From CAZQVN01 sp964596775 (GTDB lineage: Bacteria; Eisenbacteria; RBG-16-71-46; JABDJR01; JAWXBZ01): a stretch of 8,837 nucleotides of DNA. Location of the stretch: contig CAZQVN010000093.1 in assembly GCA_964596775.1 (NCBI GenBank), forward strand, positions 1 through 8,837. Reading direction: 5' to 3'. Position 1 is the first letter of the stretch. Each line of letters opens with the position of its first letter. A model generated the notes under the pieces. It saw only the letters and a list, made by a program, of their open reading frames with translations. It ran no database searches and had not been told where the DNA came from. A program made the position numbers and the translations under genes. Below are positions 1-8,630 of the stretch, piece after piece.

Positions 1-9
1 CATTTCCAT

Positions 10-38
10 TTGACACCCCGGCGGAGTGCTCGTATCCT
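10..38 (+). promoter_or_regulatory. Putative sigma70-type promoter for the nuo operon
   Basis: A perfect -35 hexamer TTGACA lies at 10-15 and a TATCCT -10 hexamer (4 of 6 matches to TATAAT) at 33-38, separated by exactly 17 bases, the optimal spacing. Transcription would start near position 45, giving a leader of about 170 nt before the nuoA start at 218. A second, weaker candidate is TTGACC at 89-94 with GATTGT at 112-117, also 17 bases apart. The match is good for a G+C-rich region, but promoter function is inferred from sequence only. Confidence 0.5.
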
Positions 39-217
39 GCTTGCACCTTTTTTCACAAGCGGTCCGGCGGCGGGGACGAACGGTGCCCTTGACCCGCGGA
101 CCCATCGGGGTGATTGTGTCCCGGCAACAGGATACGGGTGCGCGGAAAACCGGGCGCCACGACATCACCCGCGACGACGCATCTCGCTGCATCCTTTATA
201 AGAGAGAAAAGAGAACC
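39..217 (+). other. Non-coding 5' leader of nuoA
   Basis: No convincing gene lies here; the reading frame open upstream of nuoA encodes an arginine-rich, charged stretch unlike any NuoA amino terminus. Possible RNA stems are GGTCCG 61-66 with CGGACC 97-102, CGGG 106-109 with CCCG 120-123, and a bulged GC-rich hairpin at 138-160 with an AAAA loop (146-149). Such stems arise easily in G+C-rich DNA, so a regulatory role is only possible. The last 20 bases before nuoA turn sharply purine/A-rich, as is usual for an unstructured ribosome landing site. Confidence 0.4.
201..217 (+). promoter_or_regulatory. Ribosome binding region of nuoA
   Basis: A purine-only run at 201-215 precedes the GTG at 218. 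AAGAG at 209-213, four bases from the start, and AGAGAG at 201-206 are imperfect Shine-Dalgarno candidates. Together with homology of the downstream protein beginning MVRDYLPIV, this supports GTG 218 over the longer upstream frame or the internal ATG at 248. Confidence 0.5.
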
Positions 218-664
218 GTGGTACGCGACTATCTGCCCATCGTCTTCATGATCATCCTGTCCTCGGGATTCGCCGTGTTCACCCTCGTGGTGGCCTGGGT
301 GCTCTCCCCGCGGCGGCCGGATCGGGTCAAGGACGCGCCGTACGAGTGCGGGGTGGATCCGGTCGGCGATGCGCGGCTCCGTCACTCGATCCGTTTCTAT
401 GTCGTGGCCATGCTGTTCATCATTTTTGACCTGGAAACCGTGTTCCTCTACCCGTGGGCCGTGTCCTTCAAGAAACTGGGTCTCTTCGGCCTGATCGAAA
501 TGGTGCTGTTCCTGGCCATCCTGATGGTCGGCTACGTGTACGCCTGGAGGCGCGGGGCGCTGGACTGGAGCGAACAGGCGGAGCCCGTGCCGTCGCCGGC
601 TCCGGGAATCGTCCTCGAGCGGTCCGGAGCGCGGGAATGGGAGGATGCCTTTGAATCCCGGTGA
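218..664 (+). CDS. nuoA: NADH-quinone oxidoreductase subunit A
   Basis: Small membrane subunit of complex I (mitochondrial ND3 homologue), at the junction between the peripheral arm and the membrane arm near NuoH, J and K. The 148-residue product has three hydrophobic segments (about 7-29, 59-80 and 90-110). The family signature is clear: the long TM1-TM2 loop contains PYECGVDPVGDAR (41-53, with Cys44 at the position of the ND3 loop cysteine), followed by RFYVVAMLFIIFDLETVFLYPW (read as 59-80), in which Asp71 and Glu73 match the conserved acidic pair of E. coli NuoA; Glu94 is in TM3. The GTG start is chosen because the protein then begins like typical NuoA proteins. A tail of about 28 polar residues (121-148) follows the conserved part and overlaps the start of nuoC by 20 bases. 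nuoB, the usual next gene, is absent, and the tail does not resemble a NuoB amino terminus. Confidence 0.95.
   Translation: MVRDYLPIVFMIILSSGFAVFTLVVAWVLSPRRPDRVKDAPYECGVDPVGDARLRHSIRFYVVAMLFIIFDLETVFLYPWAVSFKKLGLFGLIEMVLFLAILMVGYVYAWRRGALDWSEQAEPVPSPAPGIVLERSGAREWEDAFESR
639..644 (+). promoter_or_regulatory. Shine-Dalgarno sequence of nuoC, with ambiguous start
   Basis: GGGAGG at 639-644 is the strongest Shine-Dalgarno match at this junction. It directly abuts the ATG at 645, which leaves no spacer, but it is six bases from an in-frame TTG at 651, which is ideal spacing. The ATG is used for the annotation by convention; the TTG would give a protein two residues shorter. The site lies inside the last codons of nuoA, so nuoA translation would pass over it. 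Confidence 0.5.
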
Positions 665-1169
665 TGAAACGGCCGTGACCCCCGCGGCCCCCGACTACGG
701 GCGCGACACCGTCGACGCCCTCAGGAAGGAATTCGGCGACGCCGTCACGGCTCCGAACGAGTTCCGCGGCGACTGGTGCGTGGACGTTTCCGTGGACAAG
801 CTGCGCGAGGTGGCCGTCTTTCTCAAGACGAAGATGGGTTACCTCATGCTGTCCAGCATGAGCGGCGTGGATCACTACCCGGACGAGCCGCGGTTCCGCG
901 TGGTGTACATGCTCACCCACATGGAGAAGAAGAACCAGTTCCGCTTCCAGGTGAGGATCGACGGGGAAGACCCCGTTGTGCCCACGCTGTGCGGCGTGTG
1001 GCAGGTGGCCAACTGGCAGGAGCGCGAGGTGTACGACTTCTTCGGCATCCGGTTTCTCGACCACCCCGACCTCCGCCGCGTGCTCATGGCCGAGGACTTC
1101 GAGGGCTTTCCGCTCCGCAAGGACTACCCGCTGCTCGGCCTCGACGTCGGACTGAAGGCTCGATCCTGA
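645..1169 (+). CDS. nuoC: NADH-quinone oxidoreductase subunit C (30 kDa subunit)
   Basis: Hydrophilic peripheral-arm subunit that packs against NuoD and NuoB at the quinone module and carries no cofactor. The 174-residue product shows the 30-kDa family signature near its end: NWQEREVYDFFGIRF (123-137), HPDLRRVLM (140-148) and DFEGFPLRKDYPL (151-163). Upstream, SSMSGVDHYPDEPRFRVVYML (about 70-90) matches the conserved beta-sheet core. It is a stand-alone NuoC: it ends 11 residues after the signature and does not continue into NuoD as in NuoCD fusions, and no nuoD follows. The first 30 residues are variable. It overlaps nuoA by 20 bases and its TGA shares one base with the nuoE ATG. Start ATG 645 or TTG 651. 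Confidence 0.96.
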   Translation: MPLNPGDETAVTPAAPDYGRDTVDALRKEFGDAVTAPNEFRGDWCVDVSVDKLREVAVFLKTKMGYLMLSSMSGVDHYPDEPRFRVVYMLTHMEKKNQFRFQVRIDGEDPVVPTLCGVWQVANWQEREVYDFFGIRFLDHPDLRRVLMAEDFEGFPLRKDYPLLGLDVGLKARS

Positions 1170-1699
1170 TGCTTTCACCCGGGGCGAAGGAAGAGATCCT
1201 GAAGATCAAGGAGCGCTATCCGAACGTGCGCTCGGCCACGCTGCCGTCCCTCTACGTGGCGCAGCACGACCAGCACTGGCTCTCGCCGGACACGATCGAC
1301 GAGGTGGCCTCGCTCCTCGAACTCCCGGCCCGCATGCTCCACGAAGTGGCCACGTTCTACGTGATGTTCGAAACGAAGCCGGTCGGCACGCATCTCGTGG
1401 AAGTCTGCGACAACATCTCCTGCGCGCTCCGCGGCGGCGAGGAGATCATGCGCCACCTGGAAAAGAAGTGGAACATCCGCCGGGGCGAAACCACCGCGGA
1501 CGGCAAGTTCTCGCTCCGCGCCACCGAGTGCCTCGGCGCCTGCGGCACCGGCCCGTGCATCATGATCGACCACCGCTACTGGGAGCGCCTGACGCCCGAG
1601 GATCTCGACCGGCGGCTCGCGAAGCTGACCGACGATCCGCACGACACGGACGGCGACCTCTCCCTGCCGCCCCTGCCTTCGCCGGGAAAGGGGGCGTAG
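1169..1699 (+). CDS. nuoE: NADH-quinone oxidoreductase subunit E (24 kDa, 2Fe-2S N1a)
   Basis: Thioredoxin-like Fe-S subunit of the NADH-dehydrogenase tip, partner of NuoF, holding the off-path [2Fe-2S] cluster N1a close to FMN. Of 176 residues, about 1-70 form the helical amino-terminal domain, including HEVATFYVMFETKPVGTH (58-75), typical of the family. The four cluster ligands are visible as CDNISC (Cys80 and Cys85) and CLGAC (Cys121 and Cys125), the C-x4-C and C-x3-C pattern of N1a. The carboxyl end from about 155 is a polar, Asp/Pro-rich tail (ending LPPLPSPGKGA) with no recognised function. The ATG shares a base with the nuoC stop. The nuoF GTG shares the final G of its TAG stop. nuoD, normally between nuoC and nuoE, is absent. 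Confidence 0.96.
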   Translation: MLSPGAKEEILKIKERYPNVRSATLPSLYVAQHDQHWLSPDTIDEVASLLELPARMLHEVATFYVMFETKPVGTHLVEVCDNISCALRGGEEIMRHLEKKWNIRRGETTADGKFSLRATECLGACGTGPCIMIDHRYWERLTPEDLDRRLAKLTDDPHDTDGDLSLPPLPSPGKGA

Positions 1700-3021
1700 T
1701 GGCCGATTTTCCGCTGATCCTCACGAAGAACATGGGAAAACCCGACAGCCACACGCTGGCCACCTACGTGTCCGGCGGCGGTTACAACTCCTGGAAGAAG
1801 GTTCTCAAGGAGATGAAGCCGGAGGAGGTCGTCCAGGCCGTCAAGGACTCCGGACTGCGCGGCCGCGGCGGCGCGGGATTCCCGGCCGGCCTCAAGTGGT
1901 CGTTCGTGCCGCGCCAGAGCCCGAAGCCCAAGTACCTGGCCTGCAACGCCGACGAGTCGGAACCGGGCACCTTCAAGGACCGCATGATCATGACCCGCGA
2001 CCCCCACATGCTGCTCGAGGGGATGGCCATCGCGTCGTTCGCCATCGACTGCCGCCTGGCGTTCATCTACATCCGCGGCGAGTACGCGATCGAGGCGAAG
2101 ATCCTCGAGACGGCGATCGCCGAGGCGAAAGAGGCCGGGCATCTCGGCAAGAACATCTACGGAACGGGCTACGACCTGGACATCCTGGTGTACCGCGGGG
2201 CTGGCGCCTACATTGCCGGCGAGGAAACCGGGATGATCGAGTCGCTGGAGGGGAAGCGCGCCCACCCGCGCGTGAAGCCCCCGTTCCCGGCCGTGGTGGG
2301 CATCTACGACTGCCCGACGCTGATCAACAACGTGGAAACCCTGGCCAACGTGCCGGCGATCATCGAGCACGGCGGCGCCTGGTTCGCCGCCATCGGCACG
2401 CCGAAATCCACGGGCACGAAGCTGATGAACATCTCCGGGCACGTCACGAAGCCCGGCGTGATCGAGCTGCCGATGGGCACGCCGCTGATGGAGATCATCA
2501 ACGTGCACTGCGGCGGCGTCTGGCACGGCCGGAAGCTCAAGGCGGTGATCCCCGGCGGATCGTCGGTGCCCTGCCTGACCGCGGCCGAGTGCGAAGGGGT
2601 CAACGTGGACTACGAGTCGCTGGGCGCGGCGGGCACCATGCTCGGCACGGCGGCGATCATCGTCCTCGACGAAACGACGTGCATGGTCAACGTGGCGTCG
2701 CGCCTGACCCGCTTCTACGACGACGAGTCGTGCGGCCAGTGCACGCCCTGCCGCGAGGGCACGGCCTGGGCGTTCAAGATCCTCGACCGGCTGGAGCGCG
2801 AGGGAGGCGAGGCGCATGAGATCGACCTCCTGCTGGACATCTGCGACAACATGGGGGGCAAGACGATCTGCGCCCTCGCGGATGCGGCGGTCGGCCCGAT
2901 CAAGAGCTGCATCGACAAGTTCCGCCCCGAATTCGAGGCCCACCTGAAGAACGGCTGCCCGCAGCACGGCATCATGTGCTCGGTGCCCGGCTTCGGAGCC
3001 CTGTCCACGGTGAACGGCTGA
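1699..3021 (+). CDS. nuoF: NADH-quinone oxidoreductase subunit F (51 kDa, NADH/FMN/4Fe-4S N3)
   Basis: The NADH-oxidising flavoprotein of complex I: it takes a hydride from NADH onto FMN and passes single electrons to the [4Fe-4S] cluster N3. At 440 residues it is full length for the family. Motifs in order: GRGGAGFPAGLKW (55-67, nucleotide binding), CNADESEPGTFKDR (82-95, FMN), YIAGEETGMIESLEG (171-185), PPFPAVVGIYDCPTLINNVET (about 194-214), ESCGQCTPCREGT (343-355) with Cys345, Cys348 and Cys351, and the fourth N3 ligand Cys391 in GGKTICALAD. All cluster and flavin motifs are intact, so it should be active. Start GTG 1699 overlaps the nuoE stop as TAGTG and is preceded by AAAGGGGG (1687-1694). 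nuoG, which would normally follow and accept the electrons, is absent; nuoH begins on the last base of the stop codon. Confidence 0.97.
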   Translation: MADFPLILTKNMGKPDSHTLATYVSGGGYNSWKKVLKEMKPEEVVQAVKDSGLRGRGGAGFPAGLKWSFVPRQSPKPKYLACNADESEPGTFKDRMIMTRDPHMLLEGMAIASFAIDCRLAFIYIRGEYAIEAKILETAIAEAKEAGHLGKNIYGTGYDLDILVYRGAGAYIAGEETGMIESLEGKRAHPRVKPPFPAVVGIYDCPTLINNVETLANVPAIIEHGGAWFAAIGTPKSTGTKLMNISGHVTKPGVIELPMGTPLMEIINVHCGGVWHGRKLKAVIPGGSSVPCLTAAECEGVNVDYESLGAAGTMLGTAAIIVLDETTCMVNVASRLTRFYDDESCGQCTPCREGTAWAFKILDRLEREGGEAHEIDLLLDICDNMGGKTICALADAAVGPIKSCIDKFRPEFEAHLKNGCPQHGIMCSVPGFGALSTVNG

Positions 3022-4016
3022 TGGCCCCGGACGAAATCCTCGCCCTGGCCATCAAGTGCCTGGCGTTCTTCTTCATCGTGGTCACCGCCGTGGCCTACGT
3101 GGTGCTCGTGGAGCGTCGCGTCGTGGCCCACATCCAGAGCCGCATCGGTCCCGATCGCGTGGGGTTCCAGGGGCTGCTCCAGCCGCTGGCCGACGCGCTG
3201 AAGCTCATCTCGAAAGAGGGGATCATTCCGACGGAGTCGGACAAGCTGCTCTATGTCCTGGCCCCGATCTTCGCGGCCACCCCGGCGTTCCTGTCGTACG
3301 CGGTCATCCCGGTGGGACCCACGATCCAGCTGTTCGGCGAGGATTTTCCGCTCCACCTCACGGACATCAACGTGGCGGTGCTGTTCCTGTTCGCGGTGGC
3401 GTCGCTGAACGTGTACGGGGTGTTCCTGGCCGGCTGGGCGTCCAACAACAAGTACTCGATGTACGGGGCGCTGCGGGCCAGCTCACAGATGATCTCCTAC
3501 GAGCTGTCGTACGGGCTCTCCGTCATGGGCGTCCTGATGATGGTCGGCAGCTTCAGCCTCGTGGACATCGTCAACGCCCAGACGATCCCGTTCGCGCTGC
3601 TGCAGCCGGTGGGGTACGTGCTGTTCATGATCGCCTCGCTGGCGGAGCTGAACCGGACTCCGTTCGACCTGCCCGAGGCGGAAACGGAACTCGTGGCCGG
3701 TTTCCACACCGAGTACTCGGGGATGAAGTTCGGCCTGTTCTTTCTCGGCGAGTACGCGAACCTGATCGCCGCGTCCTGCCTGGCCACGCTCATGTTCTGG
3801 GGCGGCTGGCGTGGTCCCGGCCCGGACTACCTCGGGCCGCTCTGGTTCTCGCTCAAGGTGTTCCTGCACGTCTTCTTCTACATCTGGACCCGCGGCACCC
3901 TGCCCCGCTTCCGCTATGACCAGCTCATGGGGTTCGGCTGGAAGGTGATGCTGCCGGTCGGCCTGTTGAACCTGCTCGCGACCGCCGTCGTGATCCTTCT
4001 CCTGGGGAACAACTGA
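3021..4016 (+). CDS. nuoH: NADH-quinone oxidoreductase subunit H (ND1)
   Basis: Membrane subunit (mitochondrial ND1) that forms most of the quinone access tunnel and links quinone chemistry to the proton pumps. The 331-residue protein has about eight hydrophobic segments. Conserved landmarks: LVERRVVAHIQSRIGPDRVG (29-48) after TM1, LQPLADALKLISKE (53-66), GWASNNKYSMYGALRASSQM (138-157), the acidic loop AELNRTPFDLPEAETELVAG (208-227) with Glu219, Glu221 and Glu223, HTEYSGMKFGLFFLGEYANL (229-248), and WTRGTLPRFRYDQLM (289-303) near the end. All are typical, with no gaps. The ATG shares a base with the nuoF TGA and the stop shares a base with nuoJ. nuoG (before) and nuoI (after), its usual neighbours, are both absent; in the assembled complex NuoH must contact NuoB, D and I encoded elsewhere. 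Confidence 0.97.
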   Translation: MAPDEILALAIKCLAFFFIVVTAVAYVVLVERRVVAHIQSRIGPDRVGFQGLLQPLADALKLISKEGIIPTESDKLLYVLAPIFAATPAFLSYAVIPVGPTIQLFGEDFPLHLTDINVAVLFLFAVASLNVYGVFLAGWASNNKYSMYGALRASSQMISYELSYGLSVMGVLMMVGSFSLVDIVNAQTIPFALLQPVGYVLFMIASLAELNRTPFDLPEAETELVAGFHTEYSGMKFGLFFLGEYANLIAASCLATLMFWGGWRGPGPDYLGPLWFSLKVFLHVFFYIWTRGTLPRFRYDQLMGFGWKVMLPVGLLNLLATAVVILLLGNN

Positions 4017-4582
4017 TGGCTCACGGCGCGTTCCATTTCCTGGCTTTTCTGGCGCTCGCCGGGGCCCTCACCGTGGTCCTGGCCCGCAACCCGATCTATT
4101 CGGCGGTGGCGCTGGTCCTCACGCTGATGTCCACGGCGGGGCTGTTCCTGTCGCTCGGCGCCCAGTTCCTGGCCGTCGTCCAGGTGATCGTGTACGCCGG
4201 CGCCATCGTGGTCCTGTTCATCTTCGTGCTGATGCTCCTGAACCTGCGCTCCGGCGAAGGGGGCGAGGAACAGCTGCACCGGGTGGGCTTCGGCCAGAGC
4301 CTCGGCGTGGGGCTGGCGGCCCTGCTGTTCCTTCAGCTCGGTCTGCTCGCGTTCTCGAAACTGCCCGGCGGCATCATCCCGGCCATCGGCTCGTCCGATC
4401 TCGAGGCCCGGGCCGGCGGTCACAGCCAGGCCATCGGGCTCCTGCTCTACAGCAAGTACCTGCTCGCGTTCGAAGTGGCGTCCGTCCTGCTGCTCGTGGC
4501 GGTGATCGGCGCCGTGGCGTTGTCGCGCCGCCATCTCGTGATGGGCGAGGGGCGCGACGAATCCACCGAAGAGGTGCCGTGA
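4016..4582 (+). CDS. nuoJ: NADH-quinone oxidoreductase subunit J (ND6)
   Basis: Membrane subunit (ND6 homologue) next to NuoA, K and H, containing the TM3 pi-bulge whose rotation is proposed to gate proton translocation. The 188-residue product has about five hydrophobic segments. The diagnostic segment is FLAVVQVIVYAGAIVVLFIF (51-70), in which Tyr60 and the following glycine form the conserved TM3 motif, followed by VLMLLNL. The last membrane segment is KYLLAFEVASVLLLVAVIGA (147-166) with Glu153, also conserved, then a polar acidic tail. The loop between (about 77-145) is variable. The TGA overlaps the nuoK ATG by one base, and the nuoK Shine-Dalgarno lies within the last nuoJ codons. Confidence 0.95.
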   Translation: MAHGAFHFLAFLALAGALTVVLARNPIYSAVALVLTLMSTAGLFLSLGAQFLAVVQVIVYAGAIVVLFIFVLMLLNLRSGEGGEEQLHRVGFGQSLGVGLAALLFLQLGLLAFSKLPGGIIPAIGSSDLEARAGGHSQAIGLLLYSKYLLAFEVASVLLLVAVIGAVALSRRHLVMGEGRDESTEEVP

Positions 4583-4899
4583 TGCCCGATCCGATGATCG
4601 TTCCGGTGGCCTGGTACCAGCTGCTCGCGGCCGCGCTGTTCTCGATCGGCGCGTTCGGCGTCCTGTTCCGCCGCAACATCCTGGTGATCTTCATGTCGGT
4701 GGAGCTGATGCTCAATGCGGCGAACCTGTCGCTGGTGGCGTTCGCCAGGCAGCACGGGAGCCTGGACGGGCAGGTCATCGTCTTTTTCGTTCTCGCCGTG
4801 GCCGCCGCCGAAGTTTCGGTGGGGCTGGCGATCATCATCGACGTTTTCAAGAAGCGGGGCACGATCGACCTGGCCGCCGCGAACCTGCTCAAGGGATAG
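4582..4899 (+). CDS. nuoK: NADH-quinone oxidoreductase subunit K (ND4L)
   Basis: Small three-helix membrane subunit (ND4L homologue) contributing to the proton channel between NuoH/J/A and the antiporter-like subunits. The product has 105 residues, the usual size. The two essential membrane glutamates are visible: Glu41 in FMSVELMLNAANL (37-49) and Glu77 in AAAEVSVGLAI (74-84), corresponding to Glu36 and Glu72 of E. coli NuoK. ATG 4582 is preferred over the GTG three bases earlier, because AGAGGTG at 4570-4576 gives a five-base spacer and the ATG forms the same TGATG stop-start overlap as its neighbours. Its TAG is followed immediately by the nuoL ATG, with no overlap. Confidence 0.96.
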   Translation: MPDPMIVPVAWYQLLAAALFSIGAFGVLFRRNILVIFMSVELMLNAANLSLVAFARQHGSLDGQVIVFFVLAVAAAEVSVGLAIIIDVFKKRGTIDLAAANLLKG

Positions 4900-6998
4900 A
4901 TGGAACACTTCTGGATCATACCGTTCATACCGCTGGCCGGATTCCTGATCAACGGCCTGCTGTCGCGCTTCCTCAACGAGCGCGCGGCCGGGATCATCGC
5001 GTCCGCGGCCGTGCTCGCGTCGTTCCTCCTTGCGGTGACGACGTTCCTCGGGCTTCTCGGGATGCCGGCCGACACCCGGGTCCTCCGTCACACGGTGTTC
5101 ATGTGGCTCCAGTCCGGCGCGTTCGAGGCGCCGGTGGCGTTCCTCATCGATCCCCTGTCGATGGTCATGGTGCTCGTCGTCACCGGGGTCGGATTCCTGA
5201 TCCACGTGTACTCGATCGGCTACATGCACGGCGACCCGGGCGCCAAGCGCTTCTTCACCTACCTGAACCTGTTCATGTTCGCCATGCTCATCCTGGTGAT
5301 GGCCGACAACCTGCTGCTCCTGTTCGTGGGTTGGGAGGGCGTGGGACTCTGTTCCTACCTCCTGATCGGCTACTGGTACGAAAAGGACTCGGCGGCGAAC
5401 GCCGGAAAGAAGGCGTTCATCGTCAACCGGATCGGCGACTTCGGCTTTCTGCTGGCCACCCTGCTCACGTTCTGGACGCTCGGCACGATCAATTTCGAGG
5501 AGATGGCGCTCCTCGCCCCGGTCACGTACACGGTCGGCGGGGCGGTGATCACCACGATCACCCTGCTGTTCTTCCTCGGGGCCACCGGAAAGTCGGCCCA
5601 GCTGCCGCTCTACGTGTGGCTGCCCGACGCCATGGAGGGCCCGACGCCGGTGTCGGCGCTGATCCACGCGGCCACGATGGTCACGGCCGGCGTGTACCTG
5701 CTCTGCCGGATGAACGTGCTGTACGCGATGGCTCCGGTGGCGCTGCTCGTCGTCCTCGTCGTCGGGATGCTCACCGCGCTGTTCGCCGGAACGATCGGCC
5801 TGGCGCAGACCGACATCAAGAAGGTCCTGGCCTACTCCACCGTCAGCCAGCTCGGCTTCATGTTCGCGGCCTGCGGCGTGGGGGCGTTCGTCGCCGCCAT
5901 CTTCCACCTGGCCATGCACGCGTTCTTCAAGGCGCTGCTCTTCCTCGGTTCCGGCAGCGTGATCCACGGCGCCCACGGCGAGCAGGAAATGCCGAAGATG
6001 GGCGGCCTCCGGGCCAGGATGCCGGCCACCCACATCACGTTCGTGATCGGGTCGCTGGCGCTGGCCGGCGTGCTGCCGTTCGCCGGGTTCTTCTCCAAGG
6101 ACGAGATCCTCTACGACACGTTCGCGTCCGGGCACTGGGTGGCCTGGCTGGTCCTCACGATCGCGGCGGTCTGCACCGCGATCTACATCACCCGGGCGGT
6201 CATCCTCACGTTCTACGGCAAGCCCCGGGACAAGCACCTGTTCGATCACGCGCACGAGTCGCCGGCGGTGATGACGCTCCCGCTGTGGATCCTCGCGGCG
6301 CTGTCCACGGTCGGCGGGTTCATCGGGATACCGATCCTCGCCGGGGGTCACCGGTTGAAGACGTGGCTGTCGCCGGTGTTCGGCGGGGGGCACGGTGCCG
6401 CGCACGGCGCGGACGGGCACGGCGTCGGCGCGCACGCGGCGGATGCCCTGGCGCACGGCGCGGATGCGGCGGGTCACGCGGCGGACGCAGCGGCGCACGG
6501 AGCCGGTGCCGCGGTCGACGCGGCGGCCCACGGAGCCGCCGCGCACGGATCCGGCGTCCAGCTGCTGCAGCTTCCCGGAATGCTGCCGCCGGCCGGGCAC
6601 AACCTGCAGCTCGAGATCATTCTCATCGTGACGTCGCTGGTGCTGGCCCTGGTCGGCATCTTCATCGGATACAGCCTGTACAGGGGAAATTCGGAGCCGG
6701 CCGGCCGGCTCCGCACGACATGGGGCGGCCTGCACCGCCTGCTGGCCGGAAAGTACTTCGTCGATGAACTGTACGGGGCGGTGGTCATCAACCCGGTCCG
6801 GGCCCTTTCCGGATTCTTCTGGCGCGTCGTCGACGTGGCCGTGATCGACGCGCTCGTCAACGGCGTCGGCTCGTTCATGCGGAACACCGGCGACGAGATG
6901 CGCCGCTGGCAGACGGGGCTGGCCCGCACGTACGCCATGGCGATACTGATCGGCTGTCTCCTCATCGTGGCGTTCGTGCTGTTCGGAAGGTGGGCCTG

Positions 6999-6999
<1 letters not shown>
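4900..6999 (+). CDS. nuoL: NADH-quinone oxidoreductase subunit L (ND5), with His-rich insert
   Basis: Distal antiporter-like proton pump of complex I (ND5 homologue), including the long lateral helix that spans the membrane arm. Key residues are visible: Glu146 in VGWEGVGLCSYLL, Asp180 in NRIGD, Lys231 in ATGKSAQLPLYVWLPDAMEG, His256 in HAATM, Lys344 in MHAFFKALLFLG and Lys400 in FFSKDEILYD, matching E. coli Glu144, Asp178, Lys229, Lys342 and Lys399. After the antiporter core, a membrane segment at about 571-594 is followed by the lateral-helix region (about 600-675, with KYFVDELYGAVVINP) and a final segment at 677-696. At 699 residues it is longer than the usual 610-660. Much of the excess is a His/Ala/Gly-rich insert at about 495-552 in the loop before the 571-594 segment; by family topology this loop faces the periplasm. 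AAGGGA at 4891-4896 is the nearest Shine-Dalgarno. Confidence 0.97.
6430..6513 (+). repeat. Four imperfect 21-base tandem repeats inside nuoL
   Basis: Four in-frame 21-base units (6430-6450, 6451-6471, 6472-6492, 6493-6513) encode AHAADAL, AHGADAA, GHAADAA and AHGAGAA. The histidine is the second residue of every unit (His512, 519, 526, 533). Partial copies flank the array: AHGADG at 501-506, and AHGAAAHG at 543-550. The units differ at several third positions, so the array is not freshly amplified. It sits within a wider low-complexity insert (6385-6555) holding nine histidines. Confidence 0.85.

Positions 7000-8626
<1,627 letters not shown>

Positions 8627-8630
<4 letters not shown>

Noticed and set aside
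10..201. A 63-codon open frame upstream of nuoA
   Set aside because: No Shine-Dalgarno, no recognisable motif, arginine-rich composition, and it overlaps the predicted promoter.
197..202. TATAAG as a -10 box just before nuoA
   Set aside because: No -35 match at 16-18 bases upstream, and initiation would fall only a few bases from the GTG; better explained as the A-rich ribosome landing region.
645..1169. Possible NuoB or NuoCD fusion identity for the second gene
   Set aside because: The EREVYDFFGI, HPDLRR and PLRKDYPL motifs are those of the 30-kDa NuoC family. There are no NuoB cluster N2 cysteines, and the protein stops before any NuoD domain.
1576..2967. A 463-codon open frame on the minus strand opposite nuoF
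   Set aside because: It reads as His/Arg/Asp-rich antisense of a clear NuoF, without family signatures.
4447..6735. A 762-codon open frame on the minus strand opposite nuoK and nuoL
   Set aside because: It lies antisense to well-supported genes, is dominated by Arg, His, Asp, Glu and Gln with no domain, and is explained by G/C-biased third positions removing stops from the complementary frame.
5103..6767. A 554-codon plus-strand frame overlapping nuoL in another phase
   Set aside because: Arg/Gly/His/Pro-rich shadow of nuoL with no membrane segments or domain.
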